Assembly: GCF_000336615.1 (NCBI RefSeq)
Contig: NZ_AOLW01000024.1
Location: forward strand, 196,444 to 260,443
From: Haloarcula amylolytica JCM 13557
GTDB taxonomy: Archaea; Halobacteriota; Halobacteria; Halobacteriales; Haloarculaceae
Direction: 5' to 3'
DNA: 64,000 bases
In this document: positions 9,081 through 21,638 of the stretch, one piece after another
Layout of the letters: each line of letters begins with the position of its first letter
How positions within the stretch are numbered: position 1 is the first letter of the stretch
Position numbers and translations under genes: made by a program
The notes under the pieces: model-generated
The model's database searches: none
Told to the model about the DNA's origin: nothing
Seen by the model: the letters and a program-made list of their open reading frames with translations, nothing else

Positions 9081-10081
9081 GCGCCGAGCAGAACCCCGTC
9101 AAGCGCCTCCTCGGCGATATCGACACGAGCATCAAGAACTCCGAGTTCGCCGACTGGTACCCTATCTCGAAAAAGGAGTTCCGCGATACGGTCCGCTCGC
9201 CATGGATCTGGGTCCTCTCGTTGATCTTCATCGTCCTCTTCGCGCTGCCGGCGCTGCTTGGCCTGTATTTTAACATCGGGCAGCAATTCGCCGAGTCCGG
9301 GGCGTCGCTGACGACAGACGCGTACGTCCGGTTCGCACTGCCCATTGCAGCGCCGCTGCTCCCCGCAGTCGCTATCGTGATCGGCTACGCCGCCATCGCC
9401 CGGGAGAGCGAGCGCGGCTCCCTGAAGATACTGCTCTCGCTCCCGTACACGCGCGGCGAACTGCTCGCGGGCAAGTTCGTCGGCCGGAGCGCGATCACGC
9501 TCATTCCGGTCACGGTCGGGCTCCTGACGACCCTGCTGGTGATACTCCCGTCACAGATTGAGATCGCGTGGGAGTCGTTCCTGCTGTTCGCACTCACCAC
9601 GATGGCCTACGGGGTCGTGTTCACGGCATTTGCAATCGGCCTCTCGGCGGCGCTGAAGACTGCACGACGGGCGATGGCGGCGTCGCTCGGGATCTACGTC
9701 TACCTGCAGGTGTTCTGGTCGAACCTGGGGACGGGCCTGGGGAACCTGCTGTCGGACCACGCGAATATCGGCGAGGTGACCCAGCTTCACGTCGAACTGT
9801 TCGTCTCGCTGCTGAGCCCCATCGCGGCGTACCGCACGCTCGTCCAAGAGATCCTGCAGGGCTCGCCGATCCGCTCGCGGCTCCTCCTGACGTCGAACCC
9901 GCAGGCGACATGCGAGAAGATGCTGGGTGGGACGCTCGAAGTGACACAGGCCGGTGGCGAGTGTACCAGCGCCGCGCTACCGCCCCAGTACGGGACGGTT
10001 GCAGTCATTGGCTACCTCCTGCTGTGGCTGGTCGTCCCGCTGGTCGCCGGCTACTACGTCTTCGAAAACAAGGACCTGTAG
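9077..10081 (+). CDS. ABC-2 family transporter permease
   Basis: 334 residues with about six transmembrane segments: one near 50-75, a cluster from about 90 to 200 and a last one near 305-330. A short charged N-terminal tail contains the ISKKEFRDTVRSPWIW coupling region seen in ABC-2/NosY-like permeases. ATGA overlap with the ATPase gene indicates one operon. Likely an efflux system for lipid, peptide, drug or metal; the sequence does not say which. It ends 3 nt before the 3' end of the convergent ligase gene, so no terminator space is left between them. Confidence 0.9.
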   Translation: MSAEQNPVKRLLGDIDTSIKNSEFADWYPISKKEFRDTVRSPWIWVLSLIFIVLFALPALLGLYFNIGQQFAESGASLTTDAYVRFALPIAAPLLPAVAIVIGYAAIARESERGSLKILLSLPYTRGELLAGKFVGRSAITLIPVTVGLLTTLLVILPSQIEIAWESFLLFALTTMAYGVVFTAFAIGLSAALKTARRAMAASLGIYVYLQVFWSNLGTGLGNLLSDHANIGEVTQLHVELFVSLLSPIAAYRTLVQEILQGSPIRSRLLLTSNPQATCEKMLGGTLEVTQAGGECTSAALPPQYGTVAVIGYLLLWLVVPLVAGYYVFENKDL

Positions 10082-10083
10082 GC

Positions 10084-12950
<2,867 letters not shown>

Positions 12951-12958
<8 letters not shown>

Positions 12959-14552
12959 CGTCGCCCCCGACGCGCTGTTGTCCGGCGGTCGGTGTCGCCC
13001 CGTCCGTTCCACCGTGACCGACTGCCCGCGTCTCGAACGCATCGAGTCGATCGATGAGTTCTCGGGTCCGTGTCGAGAGGTCCTCTGCCCGCTGCCGGAC
13101 GGCACTCATCGTTTCGGCGGTTTCCTGGGCCGTATCGGCCAGGTCGTGGGACTGCTCGGCGACGTCGCTGGCAACCTCGCCGACGGTGTCGATAGTCGCG
13201 GCCAGTTCCTCGGTCGCGCTGGCACCGTCGTCGGTCGCCCGCGAGATCTCGGCCATCGCATCGTCGACATCGTCGACAGTGTCAGTCAACCGCTCGACGG
13301 CGTCACCGACCTGATTGACCGTGGTAACGCCCGCGTCGATGCGCTCTCTGGTGTGGTCCATCTCGTCGGCCACCTCGTCGACTTCCCCGCGAGCCCCCTC
13401 AACGATACTCTCGATCTCGTCGATCGCCGCCTGGGTTTCCTCCGCGAGCGTCTTGACTTCCTCGGCGACGACAGCGAACCCGTCACCGCCGTCACCGGCG
13501 TGTGAGGCCTCGATGTTGGCGTTCAGTGCGAGCATATTCGTCTGCTCGGCGATATCATCTATCAGTCCGGTCGTGGCCGCGACGTCGTCCATGCGGTCAT
13601 CCAAGTCAGTCACCAACTCATCGAGATGGGTCACAGCGGTTTCGATTCCTTCGATGGCCTCAATGGCCTCCGCCGTCCGGTCTGTCCCGGTCGCGCCAAC
13701 GTTCGCGGCTTCCCCGGCCTGTCGAGCGACCTCGTCAGTCGTCGAGGCGACTTCCTCGACGGTCGCGGACAGGTCGTTCGTCTCCTCGATGGCCGTTTCG
13801 AGCTGGGTTGCCTGGGCTTCGATATCGCCGGCCAGTTCCCGGATATCGACGGCAAGAGACTGGTTGAGTTCCTCGACCTCTGTCGCGTCGGCAGCGACGG
13901 CCGTGCTTGCTTCCTCAACATCAGTTGCGAACTGCCGGATATCGACGACAGTCTCCGAGAGGCCGTCGGCCATCTCCTCGTAGGCGACCGAGATCCGTTC
14001 GACGGCATCGACACCGGTGTCTGTGTCGAGGCGTCGGGTGAAATCGCCGTCAGCCGCGGCCGTCATTGCGTCACCGATGTCCGTCGCATGATCAAGGAGC
14101 GTTTCGTTGAACTCCTCAGCCTCCTGTCGCGCCGCCTGTGCGTCTTGCTTGGCCTGTTCGGCCTCCTTACGTGCGGTTTCGGACTCGTCGAACGCGTCGC
14201 TGAGAGAGCGGCGCATACTGTCAAAAGCCGATGCGAGGCGACCGAACTCGTCCGCGCGGTCGACGTCCGGACTAGTCTCAAGGTCGCCGTCCTCGATAGC
14301 TGTCGCGGCGTCGGTCAGGCGCCGGAGTTCGACCGCCGCGTTCCCGGCCAGAACAATCGCGAGCAGTCCGAGATTGAGCGTTACCACGAACAGCGTCCCA
14401 GAAATAGCCGCGAGTCCAGCCCCCTGATTTGCCGCGTGCGCGGCAAACACAGCCCCGAACGCGAGCGTGACTGCGAGCGTCACACCGATTGCGACCCCGA
14501 TTCGTCGGCTGTAGTGGGTCACAACCCTCGTTCGCACGTTCGTTTCAGTCAT
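12951..14552 (-). CDS. Htr-like methyl-accepting transducer, partner of the opsin-related protein
   Basis: 533 residues, the length of HtrI and NpHtrII (about 535). Two transmembrane helices (about 18-40 and 48-70) are joined by an extracellular loop of only about 7 residues, so there is no ligand-binding domain of its own. Two HAMP-like regions (about 71-125 and 155-210) lead to a long coiled coil. Its hairpin tip [18 protein letters not shown] (about 336-353) binds CheA/CheW in this family. Glu/Gln-rich heptads provide methylation sites. The gene order and 8-nt overlap with the seven-helix gene say the two proteins form one receptor. A TATA-like GCATAAGT at about 14575-14582 fits a near-leaderless start. 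Confidence 0.9.
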
Positions 14553-14739
14553 ACGTGCGAATTTCTGACCTCCTGACTTATGCCTACCTTTTCGAATTCA
14601 AATACTGATAACTGGGGCGTCGAGGCCTAAAAACGGTCTTTTATAGATATTCGGAACTGGGCGTTTCGATCCTGCACAAGCACAATCGCTATCAGGGGGA
14701 AAACAGGAGAGGAGGGGCAAAAACTCCGCAAACCGAAAG

Positions 14740-15057
14740 TTATCGGCCAATACTGGCGCTTGGTGCCTTGATAACGAGTTCCCCGTCGCTTCGGACAGTG
14801 ACCGAGTGGCCGGCATATTCAAACGAGATACTGACAGGCGTCGAGCGCTTCGAGGAGTCGACGAGTGAGTCGAGCGCTTCGGGGTCGACAGTCTCGTACA
14901 GCGGTGCGAAGTCAGTCTGTTCCCGGCCGGTCATGGCGGAGATGTACTCAGTCACTGCCGCGCTCGGTCGCGTCTCGCTCCAGTCGAACTGTTTTCTGGT
15001 CACGTTCATCGGTGTTGAGGAGTCGCTGTCCCTACTCCGCCTGTTGCTTTTACTCAT
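14740..15057 (-). CDS. HalOD1 output-domain protein
   Basis: 105 residues. After a Ser/Arg/Asp-rich N-terminus the HalOD1 pattern is visible: a helix with RPSAAVTEYISAMTG, then PLYETVDPEALDSLV (about 53-67) and a beta end ISFEYAGHSVTVRSDGELVI. HalOD1 domains occur alone or at the end of haloarchaeal response regulators and are predicted output modules; the biochemical role is not established. An internal Met (residue 17) is an alternative start. It lies upstream of the Htr-like transducer on the same strand, but 187 nt away and with a separate promoter region. Confidence 0.8.
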   Translation of the reverse strand: MSKSNRRSRDSDSSTPMNVTRKQFDWSETRPSAAVTEYISAMTGREQTDFAPLYETVDPEALDSLVDSSKRSTPVSISFEYAGHSVTVRSDGELVIKAPSASIGR

Positions 15058-15196
15058 ATGGTTCGTCTATCTACATCAAAGTAGTCGGCAGTAATATAGT
15101 CTTCCCAGCATTATCAAACTGTGAAAACGCCAAGTGGTAGAAGCGAGCCGCCCTAGAACGGCCTATAGCCCCGGCCTCAGTCGATTATTCCTCAAT

Positions 15197-16300
15197 TTAC
15201 AGATCGGCCACGTCTTCGATTGCGTCGGTTAGCTCTTTGATACTCTCAACGGTGTGTTCGCCCATGTGTCCGATACGGAAACTCTCCTCGCTGATGTCGC
15301 CGTAGCCGCTGGAGAACACCATGTCGTATTCTTCGGAGACGGCCTCGACCGTCTCGGCGACGTTGATGTCCTGCGTGTTCTCGATGCAGGTCACCGTCTG
15401 GGACTCGTAGCCTTCCTCGGGGTAGAGGTCGAAGTGTTCGCGCGCCCACTCGCGCGTGTACTCGGCCATCTCCTGATGGCGCTGGTCGCGGGCGTCGTGG
15501 CTCTCATCGAGCATGTGCTTCATCTGCTTGCGGTACGCGAGCATGAGCGGAATCGCCGGCGTGGAGTGGGTCTGTCCCTTCCGGTCGTAGTAGTCCAGAC
15601 AGCGCTGGAAGCCGCCGTACCAGGACGCCGAATCCTTCTCCAGTTCCCGCTCGTAGGCCGCGTCGCTGACGGCACAGACCGCGAGCCCCGGCGGCATGGC
15701 GAAGGCCTTCTGCGTGGACGTGAAGATAGCGTCGATGCCGTGGGCCTCGATGTCGATCTGGTCGCCGCCGAGGCAGGAAATCGCGTCAACGATGAAGTAG
15801 GTATCCGGGTACTCCGCGACCACGTCGCCGATCTCCTCGATAGGGTTCCGGACGCCGGTCGAGGTCTCGTTCATCACGGCCCCGACGGCGTCGTAGTCAC
15901 CGGATTCGAGCGCGTCACGGATGTCGCCGGGCTTGACCGCCGTGCCCCAGTCGTACTCGATGCGGTCGACGTCCTTGCCGAGGCGCTCTGCGACGTTGGC
16001 CTGGCGCTCGCTGAACGCGCCGGAGGTCGGCACGAGCATACTGTCTTCGACCAGGTTGAGCGTCGTCGACTCCCAGAACTCCGTGCCCGACGCCGTGAGC
16101 ACGATGACATCGTTGTCGGTGCCGAGGAACTCCTTCGTGTCCTCGACGATGGTGGTGTAGAGGTCCGTCATCCGGTCCATCCGGTGGCCGAACATCGGTT
16201 CGGCCATCGCCTCGATAACGTCGTCGCGCACCTCTGTCGGCCCCGGGAGATACAGCGTCTTGTCCTGGTACTCGTCTTTGTATTCGCGTTTTTCGGTCAC
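15197..16300 (-). CDS. Class V aminotransferase (alanine-glyoxylate / serine-pyruvate type)
   Basis: 367 residues from the chosen GTG. The N-terminal LYLPGPTEV motif and the PLP lysine in STQKAFAMPPG (Lys198) identify a fold-type I class V aminotransferase. ETSTGV and DAISCLGG bind the cofactor phosphate and ring. It transfers an amino group from alanine or serine to glyoxylate or pyruvate; the exact donor is not certain. I chose GTG at 16300 because AGGTGG (16305-16310) precedes it and family members begin with a MTEKREY-like sequence. An in-frame ATG 14 codons upstream (16342) is the alternative. The gene is monocistronic. Confidence 0.87.
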   Translation of the reverse strand: MTEKREYKDEYQDKTLYLPGPTEVRDDVIEAMAEPMFGHRMDRMTDLYTTIVEDTKEFLGTDNDVIVLTASGTEFWESTTLNLVEDSMLVPTSGAFSERQANVAERLGKDVDRIEYDWGTAVKPGDIRDALESGDYDAVGAVMNETSTGVRNPIEEIGDVVAEYPDTYFIVDAISCLGGDQIDIEAHGIDAIFTSTQKAFAMPPGLAVCAVSDAAYERELEKDSASWYGGFQRCLDYYDRKGQTHSTPAIPLMLAYRKQMKHMLDESHDARDQRHQEMAEYTREWAREHFDLYPEEGYESQTVTCIENTQDINVAETVEAVSEEYDMVFSSGYGDISEESFRIGHMGEHTVESIKELTDAIEDVADL

Positions 16301-16304
16301 AGAA

Positions 16305-16310
16305 CCACCT
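16305..16310 (-). promoter_or_regulatory. Shine-Dalgarno-like AGGTGG deciding the aminotransferase start
   Basis: On the minus strand AGGTGG lies 4 nt before the GTG at 16300. It matches part of the anti-SD sequence of haloarchaeal 16S rRNA. Most genes in this window look leaderless, so a recognisable SD here favours the GTG over the upstream ATG at 16342. Confidence 0.45.
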
Positions 16311-16471
16311 GTAGTAGGTGGACTCTCGAATCCGGGAGGCATGGTAGTTTTGATACCGGACGAAGCGAATCAATGCGTGCTCTAAAGCGGGGACCCGCTC
16401 ACGCAAAGAATACGCAGACAGCGATTGTACCCTTCAGGAAGTATTTACCAATTGAGCAGTCACGTTCGTCC

Positions 16472-16630
16472 ATGGGCAGCCACACCCCGCTCACGGACGC
16501 CCAGCGAGCGGCCGTCGCCGATAGAGCGGTCGAGCAAGTCTCCGACACGCTGATCGAGATGCACGCCGACTCGGGTTCGGGTCACCGCAAACCGCTCAGC
16601 GACGACGATACCAGCGGACGCCGTACATGA
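16472..16630 (+). CDS. Possible small protein (52 aa)
   Basis: 52 residues (starts MGSHTPLTDAQ, ends TSGRRT). It has an amphipathic helix (DAQRAAVADRAVEQVSDTLIEMH) and a charged tail. The ATG has a TATA-like GTATTTACC (16441-16449) about 27 nt upstream, the spacing expected for a leaderless haloarchaeal transcript. Its 3' end overlaps the convergent zinc-ribbon gene by 35 nt. I recognise no family, and it could be chance. Confidence 0.38.
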   Translation: MGSHTPLTDAQRAAVADRAVEQVSDTLIEMHADSGSGHRKPLSDDDTSGRRT

Positions 16631-17132
16631 CCAGACCGGCGTAAATTGCCGGGCCGAACAGAACTGTGGCACTGGTCGCCACCGCTCCGCTGAACAGATA
16701 TCCGAGGAACACGTCGATAAACACCAGTAGGAAGGGAGCAAGCGCGAGTGCCTTCCCGCCGGTTCTGAGCGCCGCGTCGAACGTCGACTGTGTCGCGGCA
16801 ATTGCCCCGACACCGGCGACGACGAGGAGATACAGCGCGGCACCCGGAGGCGAGACGAGTGGGAGGGTAAACAGCGCGATACCGGCGAGCAAGACACCGA
16901 CGAATGTCGGCCCGTTGTCGCTCTGTGCGAGCGCGTTCTGGATACCGTCGACGTCGCCGGCGTTGAGGGCCGCTTCGAGGTCAGACGCGGTCTGACTGCC
17001 GTCGGCATCAAGGACTGTTGTCCCGGTTCCGGCATCGACCGGGCTCTCGAAGTCCCGGCCGCAGTGCATACACCACGTCGCGGTCGCACTGACTTTCTCC
17101 GAGCAGTGAGGGCAGCGGGGATCGGCGGTCAT
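16596..17132 (-). CDS. Zinc-ribbon membrane protein
   Basis: 178 residues. An N-terminal zinc ribbon has two CxxC pairs (Cys7/Cys10 in CPHC and Cys21/Cys24 in CMHC). A polar linker (about 28-70) is followed by about four hydrophobic segments to the C-terminus. The cysteine ribbon is expected on the cytoplasmic face. Proteins of this shape are common in haloarchaea; function is unknown. It is divergent from the membrane protein at 17207, and the two start regions share a 74-nt gap that contains a TATA box for the plus-strand gene. Confidence 0.78.
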   Translation of the reverse strand: MTADPRCPHCSEKVSATATWCMHCGRDFESPVDAGTGTTVLDADGSQTASDLEAALNAGDVDGIQNALAQSDNGPTFVGVLLAGIALFTLPLVSPPGAALYLLVVAGVGAIAATQSTFDAALRTGGKALALAPFLLVFIDVFLGYLFSGAVATSATVLFGPAIYAGLVMYGVRWYRRR

Positions 17133-17206
17133 ACTGTCATGTTCGAGGGCGCACAGTTAGCGGTTACGGGGGGAGAATATACAGGTGTCCGCGGTAAACG
17201 GGGTGT

Positions 17207-17833
17207 ATGGATTGGGTCGCACGGGCCGAGAGCCTCCTGTACGATGGCGAGGTGATCGAAGCGGACGTCAGGCTGGACCGTGGCGGGGTCGTCGTGACGA
17301 GTCACCGCATCCTCGTGTTCACGCCCGACCGCGAGGGGTCGAACTACCGGCAGGTCGACCGCCCCAACGTCGAGGGCGTCGACGTCACCACCAGCGGCGA
17401 CTGGTCGTTTCTCGAACTCGGCGTGAAGGCGCTGGTCGTCGGCGTCGTGCTGGTGGCCGCCGGGATGACCGTGAGCCTCGACAGCCTCGTCAGCAACGTC
17501 TCGCTGGACAGCGGCGGTGCCGCCAGTGCCGTCGGTATCGGGGGGATGCTGGGGATGCTCCGGACGATGCTGTCGCTGATGGCGCAACTGGACGACCTGC
17601 TGCGCCTGTTCGGCGGCCTCGCGCTGGCCTTCGCCGCCGTCGTCCTCGGGGTCTATCTCTGGAGCCGCGACCGACTGCTCGTCGTGCGCGTCGCCGGCGA
17701 CGACGACATCGAACTTGCTGCGCCGGAGGACGAGAGTATCGTCGAGCGAATCGAGGCCGCCATCGTTCCGGAGGCGGCCCCTGCCGACGCCGGGAACGTC
17801 GACCGGCCTGCGCCCGACGACCCGCTCCCGTGA
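17207..17833 (+). CDS. Membrane protein with N-terminal PH-like domain
   Basis: 208 residues. The N-terminal 60 residues (LLYDGEVIEADVRLDRGGVV, then TSHRILVFTP) look like a bacterial PH/YdbS-type beta domain. Two or three transmembrane segments (about 70-90 and 130-150, plus a Gly/Met-rich stretch at 100-125) follow, then a strand-rich tail (RLLVVRVAGDDDIELAAPE). A TATA element GAATATAC (about 17174-17181) sits about 27 nt before the ATG. It lies 33 nt upstream of uvrC, so the two may share a transcript, but no functional link is known. Confidence 0.68.
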   Translation: MDWVARAESLLYDGEVIEADVRLDRGGVVVTSHRILVFTPDREGSNYRQVDRPNVEGVDVTTSGDWSFLELGVKALVVGVVLVAAGMTVSLDSLVSNVSLDSGGAASAVGIGGMLGMLRTMLSLMAQLDDLLRLFGGLALAFAAVVLGVYLWSRDRLLVVRVAGDDDIELAAPEDESIVERIEAAIVPEAAPADAGNVDRPAPDDPLP

Positions 17834-17866
17834 CGTTCAACCCCGCCGAGCACCAACTCCGAGCTA

Positions 17867-19612
17867 ATGGACGCCGACGGGGTTCGAGAGCGCGCGGGGT
17901 CGTTGCCACGGGAGCCCGGCGTATACCTGTTCGAACAGGGCCGGGACGACAAGCGCCGGGTCCTCTACGTCGGGAAGGCCGTCGACCTGCGTGACCGCGT
18001 GCGCTCGTATGCCGACCCGCGGAGCGAGCGCATCGCCAAGATGGTCGAGCGGGCCGAGACCATCGACTTCGCCGTCACCGACACCGAGACGCAGGCACTG
18101 TTGCTCGAAGCGAACCTCATCAAGCGCCACCGGCCGCCGTACAACGTCCGGCTGAAAGACGACAAGTCCTACCCGCTGGTCCAGTTGACCGACCATCCAG
18201 TCCCCCGAATCGAGGTGACCCGCGACCCCGAGGACGGCGCGACCGTCTACGGGCCGTTCACCGACAAGGGGCGGGTCGAGACGGTCGTGAAGGCACTGCG
18301 CGAGACGTACGGCCTGCGGGGGTGTTCCGACCACAAGTACAGCAACCGGGACCGACCCTGTCTCGACTACGAGATGGGCATCTGTACCGCGCCCTGCACC
18401 GGTGAGATCAGCGAAACCGAGTACGCCGAAGACGTCGAGTCCGTCACGCGGTACTTCGAGGGCGAAACCGGCGTCCTCGCGGACCCGCTACGCCGCGAGA
18501 TGGAGACCGCCGCACAGAACCAGGAGTTCGAGCGCGCCGCGAACCTCCGGGACAAGCTCGGGGCCGTCGAGGCGCTCCACGGCGAGGGCGACACCGCCGT
18601 TAGCGACTCCGGGGGATACCAGACGACGGACGTTCTCGGGGCCGCCGTCGAGGGCGAGCGCGCCATCGTCGCCCGGCTCCACGCCGAGGGCGGCAAGCTC
18701 GTCGAACGGGACCGCCACACGCTGGAGGCCCCGGACAGCGAGGGGACCGCGGGCGTGTATCGGGCGTTCATCCCGCAGTACTACGCCGAGCGGGACCTGC
18801 CGGACCGGATTCTCTGTGCCGAGGACCCCGCCGACCCGGACATCGAAGCGTGGCTTGAAAGTGAGGGCGTTACGCTCGGGGTGCCCGGTGCCGGACGGGA
18901 AGCGACGCTGGTCGACCTCGCGTTGAAAAACGCCCGCCAGCGCGGCGGGGCTGACGACGAGAGCGGCCGTCTAGCCGACGCACTGGGTATCGACCGCCCG
19001 AGCCGTATCGAGGGCTTCGACGTGAGCCACGCGCAGGGCCGGTCAGCCGTTGGTTCGAACGTCACCTTCGTCGACGAGACGCCCGAGAAGAGCGACTACC
19101 GCCGGAAGAAGCTCACCGAGCAAAACGACGACTACGCGAACATGCGCGAACTCCTCCGTTGGCGGGCCGCGCGCGCCGTCGAAGGCCGGGACGACCGGCC
19201 GGACCCGGACCTGCTGCTCATCGACGGCGGCGACGGCCAGCTCGGGGCGGCCCGCGACGCCCTCGCCGAGACTGGCTGGGACGTGCCGGCCATCGCGCTG
19301 GCGAAGGACGAGGAACTGGTCATCACGCCCGACCGCGTGTACGACTGGGACAGCGACGCCCCGCAGCTCCACCTGCTCCAGCGGATTCGCGACGAGGCCC
19401 ACCGCTTTGCCGTCCAGTACCACCAGACGCTACGGGATGAAGTGTCGACGACGCTCGACGACGTGCCCGGCGTCGGCCCCGAAACGCGGAAGCGACTGCT
19501 CCGACGCTTCGGCAGCGTCGACAACGTCAGGACGGCCTCCGACGAGGAGCTGACAGCTATCGACGGTATCGGCGAGCAGACCGCAGAGACGATTCGGACC
19601 CGGCTACAGTGA
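17867..19612 (+). CDS. uvrC: Excinuclease ABC subunit C
   Basis: 581 residues. The N-terminal GIY-YIG nuclease (PGVYLF, residues 18-23, and [13 protein letters not shown]) makes the 3' incision. A cysteine cluster and a UVR motif ([15 protein letters not shown], about 210) contact UvrB. The C-terminal RNase H-like nuclease for the 5' incision has FDVSH and [10 protein letters not shown]. Two helix-hairpin-helix motifs ([14 protein letters not shown] and [10 protein letters not shown]) end the protein. Length and order match bacterial UvrC. Haloarchaea are known to have the bacterial UvrABC system. The gene ends 109 nt from the convergent FAH-family gene. Confidence 0.96.
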   Translation: MDADGVRERAGSLPREPGVYLFEQGRDDKRRVLYVGKAVDLRDRVRSYADPRSERIAKMVERAETIDFAVTDTETQALLLEANLIKRHRPPYNVRLKDDKSYPLVQLTDHPVPRIEVTRDPEDGATVYGPFTDKGRVETVVKALRETYGLRGCSDHKYSNRDRPCLDYEMGICTAPCTGEISETEYAEDVESVTRYFEGETGVLADPLRREMETAAQNQEFERAANLRDKLGAVEALHGEGDTAVSDSGGYQTTDVLGAAVEGERAIVARLHAEGGKLVERDRHTLEAPDSEGTAGVYRAFIPQYYAERDLPDRILCAEDPADPDIEAWLESEGVTLGVPGAGREATLVDLALKNARQRGGADDESGRLADALGIDRPSRIEGFDVSHAQGRSAVGSNVTFVDETPEKSDYRRKKLTEQNDDYANMRELLRWRAARAVEGRDDRPDPDLLLIDGGDGQLGAARDALAETGWDVPAIALAKDEELVITPDRVYDWDSDAPQLHLLQRIRDEAHRFAVQYHQTLRDEVSTTLDDVPGVGPETRKRLLRRFGSVDNVRTASDEELTAIDGIGEQTAETIRTRLQ

Positions 19613-19651
19613 TTTTGTATAGCGTTTAGTAGTTTATCGGGCCATAGCGCT

Positions 19652-19667
19652 CAGATTCGCTAATCTG
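19652..19667. terminator. Small hairpin between convergent uvrC and FAH genes
   Basis: CAGATT-CGCT-AATCTG is a perfect 6-bp inverted repeat with a 4-nt loop in the 109-nt gap between two 3' ends. It has no T-run. It may help end transcription in either direction; this is inference. Confidence 0.3.
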
Positions 19668-19721
19668 TCGAGAAGAGGCTAAAGAAGGTCGCTATATGGC
19701 GATCCCAGCGTCTTAATGCCG

Positions 19722-20438
19722 TTATAGCGAAACGACCGAGTTCCGGAGCGTCCCGACACCCTCGTAGGTTATCTCGATTGTGTCACCGGGCGCGACCGTC
19801 CCCGGGTTGGCCGGACTGCCGAACGCAACAACGTCGCCCGGACGGAGCGTGAACCGCTCGGAAAGGTACGCGACCACCTCGTGGGGACCGAACAGCATCT
19901 CGCTGGTGTTGGCAGACTGCCGGCGCTCGTCGTTGATGTCAGTGTACATGTCGAGACCTGTGGGGTCGACGTCAGTCTCGATCCACGGCCCCAGCGGTCC
20001 GGACCCGTCGAAGGCCTTCCGTGCGGTGCGGCCCTGCTGGTCCAGCGCGTCGACGTCGTTCAGTACCGTGTATCCCTGGACGGCGTCGGAAACGTCAGCC
20101 GGGTCAAGGTCACGACACCGCTCACCGATGACCGCAGCCAGCTCACCGGCGTAGGTGAGTTCGTCGGTGAACGGCGGGTAAGGGATGTGCTGCTCGTGGG
20201 CGAGTAGCGCTGTCGGGGGTTTGATGAAGAAGTCCGGTTCCTCGGGCCGGTCGTAATCCATCTGGTCGTTGGTCGCGGCGTAGTTCCGACCGACGCAGTA
20301 CAGCGCGGTCGGTTCACACGGCGGGAGGAGTCGTCCATCGCGGCCGACCACATACTGGCCATCGTCAGCATGGACGACGCCGTCAACGTATTCGCCAGTG
20401 ACCGGTCCATCGTCCGTTAACAGTCGTGCGGTTCGCAT
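19722..20438 (-). CDS. Fumarylacetoacetate hydrolase-family protein
   Basis: 238 residues of the short FAH type: GRNYAATN, EEPDFFIKPPTALL, GELAAVIGERC, QGYTVLNDVDALDQQ and PLGPWIET. Members hydrolyse acylpyruvates, decarboxylate oxaloacetate, or (longer members) dehydrate 2-keto-3-deoxy-pentonates. In most members the metal is held by an ExE pair and an Asp; here the first Glu of the pair is Ala (TYAGEL), while the second Glu and the NDVDALD Asp remain. A TATA-like CTTTTTGA about 27 nt upstream supports the start. It lies 2.5 kb before the xylose genes. A role as the missing keto-deoxy-xylonate dehydratase is possible but unproved, and the length fits an acylpyruvase better. Confidence 0.82.
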   Translation of the reverse strand: MRTARLLTDDGPVTGEYVDGVVHADDGQYVVGRDGRLLPPCEPTALYCVGRNYAATNDQMDYDRPEEPDFFIKPPTALLAHEQHIPYPPFTDELTYAGELAAVIGERCRDLDPADVSDAVQGYTVLNDVDALDQQGRTARKAFDGSGPLGPWIETDVDPTGLDMYTDINDERRQSANTSEMLFGPHEVVAYLSERFTLRPGDVVAFGSPANPGTVAPGDTIEITYEGVGTLRNSVVSL

Positions 20439-20684
20439 ACGCTGTGGTCCGAAGGCCGGTCAAAAAGGCGTGTCGCCCCACACTGCTCGAAAGACCGTTT
20501 TGAATGGGATGTGAGCCGTTCTCGGGTCGCTTCGTCGAATGAGACTGCCACTGGAGCAGTATTAGATAAATTCCATCGCGCTATATGAAATGGCCGCTAG
20601 CGACAACCCCATTCAGAACCTGGGGGTCAGAAACGCCGTGCTGACCACCGAAGTGACTTTTTCGGGCAACGCGTATCAGCAGAT

Positions 20685-21638
20685 ATGGCTGTGACCCGAC
20701 GGCTCCTCATGGCCGTCGTCGGAGTGTTGTCGTTGCTGGTCTATCTCTCGGCGGCATACGTGGGGTACGCGCTGCTTCTACCAGTGTGGGACAGCCGTCC
20801 GTCGCCGCTGATAGCCGCCCTTGTCGTTATCGTGACGGCAATTGTTCTCGGCATCGTGAACTACTGGGCTGCTACGGCGCGGCTCAAGCGGTCTCTCGAC
20901 GCAGTCGAACTCTCGCGAGCGCGTGTGCCGGAGGTCTACCGCCGCCTCGACACGCTCGTCGATCAGATGGACGTCGAGACGCCGACGTTGCTACTGGCGG
21001 AGCTGCCGGTCCCGAACGCGTTCGCCATCGGCGGCGGCGCTGGGGTTATCGTCGTCGACCGGCGGCTGTTCCAACTGTTATCCGCGACGGAGTTCGAGGC
21101 GCTGCTGGCACACGAACTCGCGCATCTGGAGACCCGGGATGCGCTCGTTCAGACTGTCGCGTACAGCCTCGTCCAGACGGTTGTCGGGCTTGTCGGCCTT
21201 GTTCTGTTTCCCGTCGTGGTGCTAACCGGTGGCCTCGCGCGCTCGTTCGCATTACTGCGTGGCAACCCCTCGTCGTGGTCGCGCTCCTGGCTCGGGCGGG
21301 CACAGCGGTACGCGCTACAGGTCGTTGCCGGTCTCGGATTCGCGGTAGCGCTGCTGATACTCGGCTACTCCAGGCGTCGCGAGTTGGCAGCCGACGACCG
21401 CGCGATCGAAATAACGGGGAACCCCGTTGGACTCGCCCGAGCCCTCACGAAAATCGAGCAGGCGTCGAAGCCGGACACCGGTCTCCTGCGACAGCTATAC
21501 GTTCACAGCGAAGCGGACAGCGAGCTTTCACGTCTCCTGTCGACGCACCCGCCGATGGATGAGCGGATACAGCGGCTACAGGAGAGCGCAGCACGGAGTT
21601 CCGCGAGGGTGAGCGAGGCGTCGGGCAGCCGTCGGTAG
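20685..21638 (+). CDS. M48 family (HtpX-like) membrane metalloprotease
   Basis: 317 residues. Two N-terminal transmembrane segments (about 8-30 and 40-62) are followed by the zinc motif HELAH (about residue 143) and a third ligand in SRRRELAADDRA (about 233). Further hydrophobic segments lie at about 165-185 and 208-226. The Arg-rich RRREL.AD.RA motif is typical of HtpX, a membrane protease that degrades damaged membrane proteins. ACTTTTTCG (about 20655-20663) acts as a TATA element for a leaderless start. It stands alone. Confidence 0.88.
   Translation: MAVTRRLLMAVVGVLSLLVYLSAAYVGYALLLPVWDSRPSPLIAALVVIVTAIVLGIVNYWAATARLKRSLDAVELSRARVPEVYRRLDTLVDQMDVETPTLLLAELPVPNAFAIGGGAGVIVVDRRLFQLLSATEFEALLAHELAHLETRDALVQTVAYSLVQTVVGLVGLVLFPVVVLTGGLARSFALLRGNPSSWSRSWLGRAQRYALQVVAGLGFAVALLILGYSRRRELAADDRAIEITGNPVGLARALTKIEQASKPDTGLLRQLYVHSEADSELSRLLSTHPPMDERIQRLQESAARSSARVSEASGSRR

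Noticed and set aside
15254-16471. Long plus-strand frame opposite the aminotransferase
   Set aside because: Antisense to a well-conserved enzyme. Only its last 53 codons, outside that gene, were kept as a possible small gene.
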